Part shown: in pieces, positions 19,590 through 28,317 of the stretch
Numbering within the stretch: position 1 is the stretch's first letter
Layout: each line of letters begins with the position of its first letter
Origin: Nocardia nova SH22a
GTDB lineage: Bacteria > Actinomycetota > Actinomycetes > Mycobacteriales > Mycobacteriaceae
Direction: 5' to 3'
DNA length: 64,000 bases
Assembly: GCF_000523235.1 (NCBI RefSeq)
Contig: NZ_CP006850.1
Location: 3,472,001-3,536,000, forward strand
The notes under the pieces: model-generated
The model's input: the letters and a program-made list of their open reading frames with translations, nothing else
Databases searched by the model: none
What the model was told of the DNA's origin: nothing
Position numbers and translations under genes: made by a program

Positions 19590-20476
19590 GCCCGCACCCC
19601 GCCTGGGCCGAACAGGCGGGAACCGTAGGGCCGCAACACTATTCGCAGCAGACAGATCTTGCCCATCCGGAAACCCAGAGCCGACATCCGCAGATACCGC
19701 TCGTAGCGCGCCACCACCTCCGCACCGGCCAGTGCGATCGCCTCCGCGCGCCGCGCGCGCAGCCGGGCCGCCCACTGTTCGCACGTCCACGCGTAGTCGA
19801 GCCGGTCGTTGCGCACCGAACATACTTCGAACAGGCCGTCCGCCGCGACCGCGATCTCGGCGAGGGTCGGCAGATCCGCGTCGGGGAAGATCTCCTGATT
19901 CATGAAGGCGCTGGCCGCTTCTCGCGACATGTTGGCGTAGGCGATCGTCTGCAGAGACAGCGCGCCGTCCTCGCGCAACCAGTCCCGGCAGCGGGTGAAG
20001 AAGTCGCGGTAGACCGCGATCTTCTGTTCCGGCGTGTCCCGCGGGGTGGCGAAATGTTCGAACGCGCCGATGGAGACGATGCCGTCGAAGCGGATATCCG
20101 GTTCGAAGCTCATCCAATTGTCGAGGTAGACCTCCACGCCCGGCCAGCGCTGCGCGCGGATGTGCTCGGCCTGTGCGGAACTCAGCGTCAGCCCGGCCGA
20201 GTGCCGGGCGGTGCGCGCGGCCTCTCGCAACAGCGCACCCCACCCGCATCCGATGTCGAGCACCGAATCGGCGGCGCCGATCGCATCGAGATGATGGCGC
20301 AGTTTGCGTTCCTGCGCCGCCTCCAGGGTGTCGGCGGGCCCGGTCGGCAACGCACAGGAATACGACAGGGTCGCATCCAGCCAGAGCCGGTAGAACTCGT
20401 TGCCGACGTCGTAGTGGTGGGCGATGGCGGCCCTCGCCTCCTCGGCGCGCCGGGCGGATACCGGACCGGCCATCAT
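19586..20476 (-). CDS. SAM-dependent methyltransferase of the cyclopropane/mycolic acid synthase family
   Basis: A 296-residue enzyme similar to CfaS/CmaA. Visible signatures are AIAHHYDVGNEFYRLWLD near residue 15, LSYSCA, the SAM motif VLDIGCGWG, and SIGAFEHF. These enzymes add a methylene or methyl group across lipid double bonds. Start choice: ATGATG at 20476, where the ACP stop overlaps (ATGA). Sitting between a free ACP and a P450 with overlapping frames, and downstream of a desaturase, it could modify a double bond on the acyl chain; whether it cyclopropanates, methylates or does O-methylation cannot be told from the sequence. Confidence 0.88.
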   Translation of the reverse strand: MMAGPVSARRAEEARAAIAHHYDVGNEFYRLWLDATLSYSCALPTGPADTLEAAQERKLRHHLDAIGAADSVLDIGCGWGALLREAARTARHSAGLTLSSAQAEHIRAQRWPGVEVYLDNWMSFEPDIRFDGIVSIGAFEHFATPRDTPEQKIAVYRDFFTRCRDWLREDGALSLQTIAYANMSREAASAFMNQEIFPDADLPTLAEIAVAADGLFEVCSVRNDRLDYAWTCEQWAARLRARRAEAIALAGAEVVARYERYLRMSALGFRMGKICLLRIVLRPYGSRLFGPGGVRA

Positions 20477-20730
20477 CGCGGCGCGAGCGCGCCGAGTTCG
20501 ACCAGATAGGCGGCCACGGCCTCGAGATTCGGCTTGTCGAACAGCGCCTCGGGCGGCAGATCGACGCCGTAGCGCTCTTCGATCTCGATCAGCAGCGAAA
20601 CCGCCATCGCGGAATCGACGCCGAGCCGGTCGAAATCGGCGGTGGGATCGAGGGATTCGGGCGCGAGGCCGAGTACGCCGCCGATGTAGCGCTGACACCA
20701 GTGGATGATCTCGGTTTCGGTGGTGGACAT
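20473..20730 (-). CDS. Free-standing acyl carrier protein
   Basis: An 85-residue ACP. The phosphopantetheine serine is in LGVDSAMA near residue 40, and the acidic helical pattern is typical. Its stop overlaps the methyltransferase start, and the desaturase ends 12 bp upstream, so desaturase, ACP, methyltransferase and P450 are one translation block. A carrier dedicated to tailoring is a sensible reading, since the synthase has its own two ACPs. No phosphopantetheinyl transferase is in the window. Confidence 0.92.
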   Translation of the reverse strand: MSTTETEIIHWCQRYIGGVLGLAPESLDPTADFDRLGVDSAMAVSLLIEIEERYGVDLPPEALFDKPNLEAVAAYLVELGALAPR

Positions 20731-20742
20731 GACTTTTCGCTC

Positions 20743-21711
20743 CTATGTCGTGGTTTCGACAGCGTTCGGGCGCGGCTGCGCGCGTTTCGCGTTCCGGCGC
20801 GCGGGCGTCGGCAGTTTCAGATCCCGGGCCAGCCCGGCCAGGGCCAGCAGCCGGATCACCCAGTAGCCGGGATCGAGCCGGTACCAGTCCAATCCGAACG
20901 ACGGCGACTCCGGGAAGGCGTGATGGTTGTTGTGCCAGGACTCGCCCAGCGAGATCAGCGCGAAGACGCCGCCGTTGCGGCTGTTCTCCCGCGACCGGTA
21001 CGGGCGGGTGCCGAACATGTGCAGCAGTGAGTTGATCGCCCACACGATGTGCTCGAGGACGAAGACCCGCACCAGCCCGCCCCACAGCACCCCGCCGACG
21101 AAACCCTGCCAGCTCAGCGTGATCAGGCCGCACACCACGCCCGGCGCCAGCATGCCCAGCGCGAACCAGTGGTAGTACCACCGGGCCACCCGTACGAGCG
21201 GACGGTTCTTCAGCAGATCCGGTGCGTAGTGGACGATGTTCGGATATTCGTGGCGGCGCATCCACAGGAAGTGCGAATGCGCCAGGCCGCGCACCCGGCC
21301 CGCGAGGCCGCCGCCGGACAGATTGGGGGAGTGCGGATCACCGTCCCGGTCGCTGCATTCGTGATGGCGGCGATGGATGGCCACCCAGGACACCACACCG
21401 CCCTGTCCGGCCATCGAACCGAGGACCGCCAGCGTGAGCGCCACCGGTTGCGCCGCGTGGAAGCTGCGGTGGGTGAACAGCCGGTGATAGCCGACGGTGA
21501 CGCCGATTCCGGTCAGCGACCACATGATCGCCAGCGCCCCGAATTCCGGGAAGCCGGGCGGGCGCACCCACGCGAACGCGATCGCCGCGATCACGCCGAG
21601 GAACGGCGCCACGTCGAACAGCAGGAAATGCCTGCGCTGCAGGCGATGGATGTAGGCATTGCCGACGGTCAGCTTGCTCGTGTGCGGTGCGGTTGCGGGA
21701 ATGTCGGTCAC
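20743..21711 (-). CDS. Membrane fatty-acid desaturase (delta-9/stearoyl type)
   Basis: A 322-residue integral membrane di-iron desaturase. The three histidine boxes are HRLFTH (76-81), HRRHH (113-117) and HNNHH (260-264), with hydrophobic segments between them. The class acts on acyl-CoA with electrons from a ferredoxin or rubredoxin chain. The GTG at 21711 gives a start 65 residues before the first box. It begins 14 bp after the second permease gene of the ABC importer and leads into the ACP-methyltransferase-P450 block. It probably introduces the double bond used by the following methyltransferase, by inference. Confidence 0.92.
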   Translation of the reverse strand: MTDIPATAPHTSKLTVGNAYIHRLQRRHFLLFDVAPFLGVIAAIAFAWVRPPGFPEFGALAIMWSLTGIGVTVGYHRLFTHRSFHAAQPVALTLAVLGSMAGQGGVVSWVAIHRRHHECSDRDGDPHSPNLSGGGLAGRVRGLAHSHFLWMRRHEYPNIVHYAPDLLKNRPLVRVARWYYHWFALGMLAPGVVCGLITLSWQGFVGGVLWGGLVRVFVLEHIVWAINSLLHMFGTRPYRSRENSRNGGVFALISLGESWHNNHHAFPESPSFGLDWYRLDPGYWVIRLLALAGLARDLKLPTPARRNAKRAQPRPNAVETTT

Positions 21712-21725
21712 GGCTGGTCTCCTGA

Positions 21726-22550
21726 TCACTTGAGCCCGGAGCGGACGAAGGCGTCGGCGATATGACGCTGCAACACCAGGTACAGCAGCAGCACCGGAAG
21801 GCAGGCCAGACCGGCGACGGCCATCATCGGCCCCCACTGCTCGGAATCGGCGCCCATGAACGAGCGCAGCCCCAGCTGCAGCACCCCGTTGGAGCGGCGC
21901 AATACGACGGCGGGCCAGAAGTATTCGTTCCACGCGTTGATGAACAGCAGAATCGCCAGTGCGGCCAGCGCGGGCCGCAGATTCGGCACGACCACCGTCC
22001 ACAGGATCGACCACGACGAGCGGCCGTCGATGCGCGCCGCGGCCACCAGCTCCTTGGGGAAGGCCGCCATGTGCTGGCGCAGCAGCAGGACCGCCAGCGC
22101 CGAACACAGCGTGGGCAGCACCACGCCGATCAGGCTGTCCAGCAGTCCCATCCGGTTCAGCAGGATGTAGTTGGGCAGCATGGTGACCTGGAACGGCACC
22201 AGCCAGGTGCCCACGAACGCCAGATACAGCAGCCGCCGCAGCGGGAAGGTGTACATGGCCAGGGCGTAGGAGGCCAGCAGCGCGACCAGCAGTTGCCCGG
22301 CCGCCGACAGGATCGCCACCACGAAGGTGTTGGTGATCAGGCCGGTGACATCGAGTTCGCGGGCCGCGCCGGTGAAGTTCGCCACCGACAGCGGCCACGG
22401 CAGCGGGGTCAGCGTGGTGGCCTCTTCGGGTGGCCGCAGCGCCGTGGCGAACATCCAGTAGATGGGGAATACGCAGAGCAGCGCGGTGATCGCCAGCAGC
22501 AGGTGCGCGCCCGCGGCGCGCAGGCGCCGGGCCAAGGAGGTGTCAGTCAT
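21726..22550 (-). CDS. ABC importer permease (UgpE/MalG-like)
   Basis: A 274-residue inner-membrane permease of the carbohydrate-uptake-1 family. It has six predicted membrane segments, and the cytoplasmic EAA loop reads ELVAAARIDGRSSWSILWTV near residue 185. The ATG at 22550 overlaps the preceding permease by 8 bp. With the partner permease, binding protein and ATPase upstream it makes a complete importer. The family takes up sugars, oligosaccharides or glycerol-phosphate compounds; the substrate is unknown here. Confidence 0.92.
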   Translation of the reverse strand: MTDTSLARRLRAAGAHLLLAITALLCVFPIYWMFATALRPPEEATTLTPLPWPLSVANFTGAARELDVTGLITNTFVVAILSAAGQLLVALLASYALAMYTFPLRRLLYLAFVGTWLVPFQVTMLPNYILLNRMGLLDSLIGVVLPTLCSALAVLLLRQHMAAFPKELVAAARIDGRSSWSILWTVVVPNLRPALAALAILLFINAWNEYFWPAVVLRRSNGVLQLGLRSFMGADSEQWGPMMAVAGLACLPVLLLYLVLQRHIADAFVRSGLK

Positions 22551-23496
22551 CGTGGAAGGCCACCTTTTCCGAGATCCAGGCCAGCACCGCCGCCACGAGC
22601 CCGAATCCGGCGAACAGCAGCACACCGGCCGCGGCGGAGAGTCCGGCGTCGAAGCTGTGGAAGGCGTAGTCCCAGAGCAGGTAGTAGATATTGGTGGTGG
22701 ACTGCGCCGGGCCGCCCTGGGTCAGGGTGTCGATGAGCGGGAATGTCAGTGTGGGACTGAGCAATACGGTGGTCAGCACGAGGAACAGCAGGGTCGGTGA
22801 CAGCAGCGGCAGGGTGATCCAGCGCCGGATCTGGCCCGCGCTCGCGCCGTCGACCCGGGCCGCCTCGTCGTAATCACCGTTGATACCGGCCAATCCGGCC
22901 CACACCACCAGCACCGCGAAGCCGATCAACTGCCACCCGGTGATCACGATGATCGTGGCGTGCGCGGTCTGCGCGTCGTAGACCCAGTTGCGCTGGGAGC
23001 CGAGCACGGTGTCGACGAATCCGGTGCGCGGATGCAGCAGCAGGCGCCAGACCGCGGCCGCGGCCACCGGCGCCATCAGGAACGGTGTGAAGATCAGGGC
23101 GTGGTACAGGGCGCGGGCGCGCGGTACCACCCGGCGACCGGCCAGCGCGATGAGCACCGGCAGCAGCACGGTGAACGGCAGCAGCCCCGCGATCAGCACC
23201 CCGGTACGCTCGAGTGCGGACCAGAACGACGGAAGATGCAGCAGTCGTTCGTAATTGGCCGTTCCCACCGACCGCATCGGCGAGGTCGGCAGCAGATTCC
23301 ACGAGCGGGTGGACAGTTGCACCGCCTGCCCCAGCGGCTGATAGGTCCACACGACCAGCAGCACCAGGGCGGGGGACAGGTACAGGTAGGGCGCCGCGAA
23401 CCGCAGTGCCCGGCGCCGCAGCGCACCGCGCGGGCGCGTCACCGGCGCCGGGGTGGGCGCCGGTGACGTGTCCGGTTCGGCGACGGTGACGAACAC
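22543..23496 (-). CDS. ABC importer permease (UgpA/MalF-like)
   Basis: A 317-residue permease partner. A cytoplasmic Pro/Arg-rich N-terminus is followed by six membrane segments, with the EAA loop DEAARVDGASAGQIRRWITL near residue 218. The GTG at 23496 lies 3 bp after the phosphoesterase stop. It pairs with the downstream permease, and the order is conserved for this family. Confidence 0.92.
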   Translation of the reverse strand: MFVTVAEPDTSPAPTPAPVTRPRGALRRRALRFAAPYLYLSPALVLLVVWTYQPLGQAVQLSTRSWNLLPTSPMRSVGTANYERLLHLPSFWSALERTGVLIAGLLPFTVLLPVLIALAGRRVVPRARALYHALIFTPFLMAPVAAAAVWRLLLHPRTGFVDTVLGSQRNWVYDAQTAHATIIVITGWQLIGFAVLVVWAGLAGINGDYDEAARVDGASAGQIRRWITLPLLSPTLLFLVLTTVLLSPTLTFPLIDTLTQGGPAQSTTNIYYLLWDYAFHSFDAGLSAAAGVLLFAGFGLVAAVLAWISEKVAFHDD

Positions 23497-23499
23497 GCC

Positions 23500-24357
23500 T
23501 CACCCGGCTTCCGTCGCGGTGGCCGAAAGCCGGTCCTGCACTTCGGTATCGGCCTTGTCGTAGAGCTGCGCGGTGTCGGTGGTCTCGACCGCGGTGGCCA
23601 CGACCGTCGAGCCGAAGACGTCCAGGCGGGTGAAGCCGGAACCGACCACCCCGCGCTGATGTCCCACCGGCGCCATCGCATCGATGCGATAGGCCAGGGC
23701 CGGGCCCACCCAGACCGGGACGCCCGCCAGGGACGAGGCGGCGGTCATGTGGTTGTGCCCGCACAGGATCATGCGCACGTCGGTGCCCGCGACGATCTCG
23801 GCCAGCGCGTCGGCGTCCTGGAGCTTCAGGAATTCCGCGGCCGGAATCGCCGAGGGCAGCGGCGGGTGGTGCAGCACCAGCAGCGTGCCGCGTTCCGCGG
23901 GCCGACGCAGCTGCCCGGCCAGCCAGGCCAGCTGGCCGGGCTCGAGCCTGCCGTCGTGGCGATGCGGGGTGGTGCTGTCCATTCCGATCACGCGCAGGCC
24001 GCCCACCTCGAGGATCCGGTCGTGCGGCACGGCGGCGTCGACCGTGCCCGCTGCCCGGTCGAGCAGGTGCTCGCCGAAGGCGGTGCGTTCGTCGTGATTG
24101 CCCATGACGTAGAGCACCGGCGCCCCGAGGGCGGCCCCGGCCGGTTCGACGACGGCGCGCAACCGCCGGTAGGCCTCCGGCGATCCGTTGTCGGCCAGGT
24201 CGCCGGACAGGATCAGCGCGTCGACGCGCTGCCCGCCGGTGCGCAGCTTGTCCAGCGCCCGGACCAGCGCGGCGTGGGTGTCGACACCGTCGAGCAACGG
24301 TTCGCCCGCCCCGCGAATATGGGTGTCGGTCAGCTGGATCAGGGTGAGTTCGCTCAT
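23500..24357 (-). CDS. Metallophosphoesterase (Icc/GpdQ-like phosphodiesterase)
   Basis: A 285-residue calcineurin-like phosphoesterase. All metal-binding blocks are present: TDTHIR near residue 9, GDLADNG, GNHDER, HHPPLP and GHNHMT. No signal peptide is seen, so it should act in the cytoplasm. Its ATG overlaps the binding-protein stop (ATGA), and the permease starts 3 bp on, so it is built into the importer operon. A likely job is hydrolysing an imported phosphodiester such as a glycerophosphodiester, which would explain the UgpBAEC-like relatives. Cyclic-nucleotide hydrolysis is an alternative. Confidence 0.87.
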   Translation of the reverse strand: MSELTLIQLTDTHIRGAGEPLLDGVDTHAALVRALDKLRTGGQRVDALILSGDLADNGSPEAYRRLRAVVEPAGAALGAPVLYVMGNHDERTAFGEHLLDRAAGTVDAAVPHDRILEVGGLRVIGMDSTTPHRHDGRLEPGQLAWLAGQLRRPAERGTLLVLHHPPLPSAIPAAEFLKLQDADALAEIVAGTDVRMILCGHNHMTAASSLAGVPVWVGPALAYRIDAMAPVGHQRGVVGSGFTRLDVFGSTVVATAVETTDTAQLYDKADTEVQDRLSATATEAG

Positions 24358-25724
24358 GACGCGGGCAGTAGCCGGGCGCCGGCCTGCTGGGCGGCGCGCA
24401 GAGTGGACCGGGGATCTCTGCCCTCGAACACGACGGACTCGACCGCGTCCATCATGCCGTCGCGGATTTGCAGATAGTTGTCGCCCGGCAGGGACACCCA
24501 CGGCTCCATATCGGCCAACTGCGCGACGTTCGGCGCCAGCAGCGGGTTCTGTGCCGCCCAGGTGCCGAGCATCGCGGGGTCGTCCATCATGCCGGTGCGC
24601 AGCGGCAGATAGCCGATGTTCTGGGAGATCTTCAGATAGGAGTCCTCGCTGGTGAGGTACTCGATCAGTTCCCAGGCGGCGCGCTGCTTGGCCGGATCCT
24701 TGGACAGAATATGCAGTCCCGCACCGGAATTGGTGGGCACGGCGGGTTTGTCACCGAAGCGCGGCATCGGCGCCGAGCGCAGATCCCACTTGTTCTTCGC
24801 CCCGGAGACGAAGGTGCCCTGCACGGCGCTGGTTTCCAGGATCATCCCGATCTCGCCGCGGGCGAAGGACTGATAGCCCTGCGTCTGATCGAGTTTCGGC
24901 ATGGTGCCGTCCCCGACGAGGTTCTGCGCCATCGTGGTGACCTCGACACCGGGGGTGTCGGCGTAGGTCAGTTCGCGGCGATCGCCGGAGATGACGTGCC
25001 CGCCGTCGGAGCGCACCATCGCCTGGAAGCACCAGTCCTTGGCCGAGCGGGTGAGGCAGTCGATGTAGACCCCGCCGTGACCGGTCTTGTCGGTGATGGC
25101 CTTCGCGGCGTCGGCGACCTGCTGCCAGGTGGCCGGAGGATGGGCGGGATCGAGTCCGGCCTGGGTGAACACCGAGGCGTTGTAATACAGCACCGGAGTG
25201 GAGAACACGAACGGCACCCCGTAGGTGTGGCCGTCCCAGTCGTCGAGGGTGCGGGCCTTGGGCGCGAACGGATACCGCGCGCCGTCGAAGTTCTTCTGCA
25301 CCGCGTCCTTGCCGAACAGTGTGTCCAACGGCTGGGCGCCCAGCTGGTGGACGGTGAAATCCAGGTCGCTGAAACCCAATTGGGCGACATCGGGCGGATT
25401 TCCGGCGACCAGCTGGTTCTGGATGCTGGAGATGGTGTCGGTGGCGGGATTGGGGCTGTTGCCCTGCGGTTTCTGTGCCTTGACCGTGATGTCCGGGTGC
25501 TTCTCGGAGAAGCCGGCGATCAGGGCGTTGAAGGTGTCGGTCCACGATCCGGCCAGACCGTAGTTGTAGGACTCGAACACGATCGAGACCTTCTGGCCGG
25601 GCGCCAGTTCCGGCACCTGCGAGGCGGTGGCGGCCTGGTCGGCGGTGGTACCGCCCACGCCGCAGCCGGCCAGGGCCACGGTGACGGCCGACACCAGGCC
25701 CAGAATGGGCACAGTGCGTTTCAC
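24354..25724 (-). CDS. ABC importer solute-binding lipoprotein (family 1)
   Basis: A 456-residue secreted lipoprotein. The signal peptide ends in the lipobox LAGC with Cys21 as the acylated residue, followed by a family-1 extracellular binding protein (UgpB/MalE group). Start choice: the GTG at 25724 has GAGGAG 6 nt upstream and gives a textbook signal; an in-frame start at 25757 would add 11 unlikely residues. It is 33 bp downstream of the ATPase gene. The ligand cannot be deduced, but the embedded phosphodiesterase favours a glycerophosphodiester or phosphosugar over a plain sugar. Confidence 0.93.
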   Translation of the reverse strand: MKRTVPILGLVSAVTVALAGCGVGGTTADQAATASQVPELAPGQKVSIVFESYNYGLAGSWTDTFNALIAGFSEKHPDITVKAQKPQGNSPNPATDTISSIQNQLVAGNPPDVAQLGFSDLDFTVHQLGAQPLDTLFGKDAVQKNFDGARYPFAPKARTLDDWDGHTYGVPFVFSTPVLYYNASVFTQAGLDPAHPPATWQQVADAAKAITDKTGHGGVYIDCLTRSAKDWCFQAMVRSDGGHVISGDRRELTYADTPGVEVTTMAQNLVGDGTMPKLDQTQGYQSFARGEIGMILETSAVQGTFVSGAKNKWDLRSAPMPRFGDKPAVPTNSGAGLHILSKDPAKQRAAWELIEYLTSEDSYLKISQNIGYLPLRTGMMDDPAMLGTWAAQNPLLAPNVAQLADMEPWVSLPGDNYLQIRDGMMDAVESVVFEGRDPRSTLRAAQQAGARLLPAS

Positions 25725-25757
25725 GGAATTCTCCTCATCGGGTGGTGGTGCGAACAT

Positions 25758-26885
25758 TCAGGCGACGCCGGAGACCGCCGCCGCGCCGGGACGGGCGGGC
25801 GCGTCCGGTTGCCGCCAGGTCAGGCGCAGGCCGGAGTCCGGATCGAACAGGTGGATATCGGTGGGGTCCAGGCGAATTCCGATGTGCGCGCCCACTCGGG
25901 CGCCGGCGGGGCGGGCGGCGCGCGCACACAGCGACAGCTCGCCCACGGCGAGGTGTACGAGTTCCTCGCTGCCGAGGTTCTCGACCGTGTGCACACGGCC
26001 GCGGATCGCGGTGCCGGTGGGGTCCAGCCGCATCCGCTCGGGACGGATACCCGCGCGCACCCGCACCGGGGCCTCGCCCGCCGCCTCGATGCCGAGCGCG
26101 ATGTCGACACCGTCGGCGACCAGACGCAATCCGCCCTCGCGGGAAATCACCCGGGCCTCGAACAGATTCATCGGCGGGGCGCCGAGGAAACCGGCGACGA
26201 AGGCGGTGCGCGGGTGGTCGTAGAGCTCCTCGGGAGTGCCGACCTGTTCGATGCGGCCCGCGTCGAGCAGGGCGATGCGGGTGGCCATGGTCGTGGCCTC
26301 GACCTGATCGTGGGTCACATACAGGAAGGTGGTCCCGAGCCTGCGATGCAGGGCGATGAGTTCGGCGCGGGTGGCGCTGCGCAGTTTGGCATCCAGATTG
26401 GACAGCGGTTCGTCCATCAGAAAAGCGCCCGGATCGCGAACCATGGCCCGCGCCAGCGCGACTCGCTGCCGCTGTCCGCCCGACAGCGCGGCCGGTCGCC
26501 GGTCGAGCAGCTCGGAGAGCTCGAGCGTGGCCGCCACCTCGGCGACCCGCGCCGCGATGTCGGCGCGCGAGCGACGGCGGGCGCGCAGCGGGAAGCCGAT
26601 GTTCTTCGCCACCGTCAGATGCGGATACAGCGCGTAGCTCTGGAACACCATCGCCAGATCCCGCGCCTGCGGGGCGGCGTCGGTGACATCGGCGCCACCC
26701 ACGATGATCCGCCCCGCGGTGGGCTGCTCCAATCCCGCGACCATGCGCAGCAGCGTGGATTTGCCGCAGCCGCTGGGGCCGAGCAGCACCAGGAATTCCC
26801 CGTCGGCGATGTCGAGGCTCACCTCGCGCACCGCGTAATCGGCGCCGAATCGTTTCGACACCCTGTCGATCTGCAGCCGGGCCAC
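25758..26885 (-). CDS. ABC importer ATPase (UgpC/MsmK-like)
   Basis: A 375-residue ATP-binding subunit. Walker A is GPSGCGKST near residue 36, the Q loop is in VFQSYALYPH, the signature motif is LSGGQRQR near residue 136, and Walker B runs into FLMDEPLSNLDA. The C-terminal 130 residues form the TOBE/OB regulatory domain usual for this group. The GTG start has GGAGAG just upstream. It lies 9 bp after the alpha/beta hydrolase gene. Confidence 0.95.
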   Translation of the reverse strand: MARLQIDRVSKRFGADYAVREVSLDIADGEFLVLLGPSGCGKSTLLRMVAGLEQPTAGRIIVGGADVTDAAPQARDLAMVFQSYALYPHLTVAKNIGFPLRARRRSRADIAARVAEVAATLELSELLDRRPAALSGGQRQRVALARAMVRDPGAFLMDEPLSNLDAKLRSATRAELIALHRRLGTTFLYVTHDQVEATTMATRIALLDAGRIEQVGTPEELYDHPRTAFVAGFLGAPPMNLFEARVISREGGLRLVADGVDIALGIEAAGEAPVRVRAGIRPERMRLDPTGTAIRGRVHTVENLGSEELVHLAVGELSLCARAARPAGARVGAHIGIRLDPTDIHLFDPDSGLRLTWRQPDAPARPGAAAVSGVA

Positions 26886-26894
26886 ATCTCTCCT

Positions 26895-27776
26895 TCAGAC
26901 CGGCTGGACGCCGGAGGTGATCCATCCCGCCACCCCTGCCGCCACGGCGGGGGCGTCCGCGAGCCACCGGAAGTGGTCGCGGTGGGTGATGAGCGAGTTC
27001 TCGTCGATGTGCCAGCGGGTCACCCGGGCCGACGACATCCGCGAAACCAGGAAGTCCACATTGGATTTCGGCCCCAGCACATCGTCGGCCAGCGAGATGG
27101 CCAGCACCGGCAGCGTCATATCGGCCAGCAGCGTGTTGTATTTGCGTTTCGTGCCGTGTGGGCGGTAATAGCTGGTCAGCGAATGCACCGACCAGTCGAC
27201 CATCACCCCGCCGGGCATCGGCGCCGGGATCAGCACTCCGCCGGGCCAGTGCCCTTTGACCCGCGCGACCAGGCCGATCCACTGGATCCGGCTCAGCGCC
27301 TCCCACCAGCGACGCGGTCCGAAGGCCCACCAGAACACCGTGCCGGTGCCGATCACGGTGACCCCCGCGACGCGCTCGGGTTCGGCGGCGGCGAACAGCA
27401 GCGCGAGCTGGCCGCCGAGACTGTGGCCGAACAGATGCACGGGAGCGCCGGGAAATCGGCGCGCGAGCGCGTCGGCGATGGCGGGCAGGTCGATCTCGAG
27501 CATCTCCCGATAGCCGAAATCGGTGTGCTCGCCGAACGGGGGCGTGGCCTCGCCGTGCGCGCGCAGATCCGTCGTCGCGACCGAGAGCCCCTGGGTGTGC
27601 AGGGCCGCGGCGAGGGCGAAATAGTGTTTGGCCTTCATGCCCATGGCGGGCAGGACGAGCACCACCGGGGCGGCGGGATCGGCGGCGGGCAGGAAGCGGA
27701 CCGTGAAGGTCACGCCGTCGCCGGTGGTGACGGTCGTGGATTCGAGTGTCGCGAAGCCGGGGCGGGTGTCGCTCAC
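26895..27776 (-). CDS. Alpha/beta hydrolase (lipase/esterase-like)
   Basis: A 293-residue alpha/beta hydrolase. The nucleophile elbow is GHSLGGQ, preceded by the oxyanion region LVLPAMGMKAKHYF; the catalytic histidine is probably in ITHRDHFRW near the C-terminus. No signal peptide. The GTG start overlaps the preceding thioesterase stop (GTGA), so the two are coupled. It may deacylate an imported or synthesised lipid. Peroxidase-type or dehalogenase-type motifs are not evident. Confidence 0.88.
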   Translation of the reverse strand: MSDTRPGFATLESTTVTTGDGVTFTVRFLPAADPAAPVVLVLPAMGMKAKHYFALAAALHTQGLSVATTDLRAHGEATPPFGEHTDFGYREMLEIDLPAIADALARRFPGAPVHLFGHSLGGQLALLFAAAEPERVAGVTVIGTGTVFWWAFGPRRWWEALSRIQWIGLVARVKGHWPGGVLIPAPMPGGVMVDWSVHSLTSYYRPHGTKRKYNTLLADMTLPVLAISLADDVLGPKSNVDFLVSRMSSARVTRWHIDENSLITHRDHFRWLADAPAVAAGVAGWITSGVQPV

Positions 27777-28294
27777 GATGCCTCCGTCGCGGTCACGTCG
27801 CAGACGTAGTCGAAGGTGAATTTCGCGACGAGCACGTCCGCGTCGTCGAACAGCGATGCCTTGCCGGACAGCTCGAAGCGGCCCGCGGCGGTCGGGGCCA
27901 GCACCTGTGCCAGTTCGCGCTGATCGACGGTGGCCACGGCGCGGATGCGGCCCCGGGCGGGTTTGCGGTAGGAGACCGACCCGCCCCGCAGCACGAGTTG
28001 TTCGACGGTGTGCAGGCGCCGTGCGGCCGCACCCACGAAGGCGGCGGCACCCGCGATATCGGCGGCGGTGAACAGCGCACCGGCGTGCACGGTACCCATG
28101 TGGTTGCGCACCGCGTCGTCCGGCGGGATCTCCACCACCGCGCGCTCGGGCCCGATCTCGGTGATGACCGTGCCGATATGGCGGCCGAAGGGCACCATCC
28201 GCTGCGATACGGTGCGCAGATAGTCGTAGTCGGGGGCGTCCGGATCCAGTTCGGGGTAGGCGGCGGCGAATCCGGCGAGTCTTCTCGTTGTCAT
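27773..28294 (-). CDS. Hotdog-fold thioesterase (DUF4442-like)
   Basis: A 173-residue single-hotdog protein. The segment NHMGTVHAGALFTAADIAGA near residue 65 is the active-site helix of the DUF4442/PaaI superfamily. It is 23 bp downstream of the acyl-CoA dehydrogenase and overlaps the hydrolase start. Together with the thioesterase at 17850 it brackets the minus-strand operon with two hotdog enzymes. Confidence 0.82.
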   Translation of the reverse strand: MTTRRLAGFAAAYPELDPDAPDYDYLRTVSQRMVPFGRHIGTVITEIGPERAVVEIPPDDAVRNHMGTVHAGALFTAADIAGAAAFVGAAARRLHTVEQLVLRGGSVSYRKPARGRIRAVATVDQRELAQVLAPTAAGRFELSGKASLFDDADVLVAKFTFDYVCDVTATEAS

Positions 28295-28317
28295 CGGGGC
28301 GTCCTCTCGGTGTGCGG

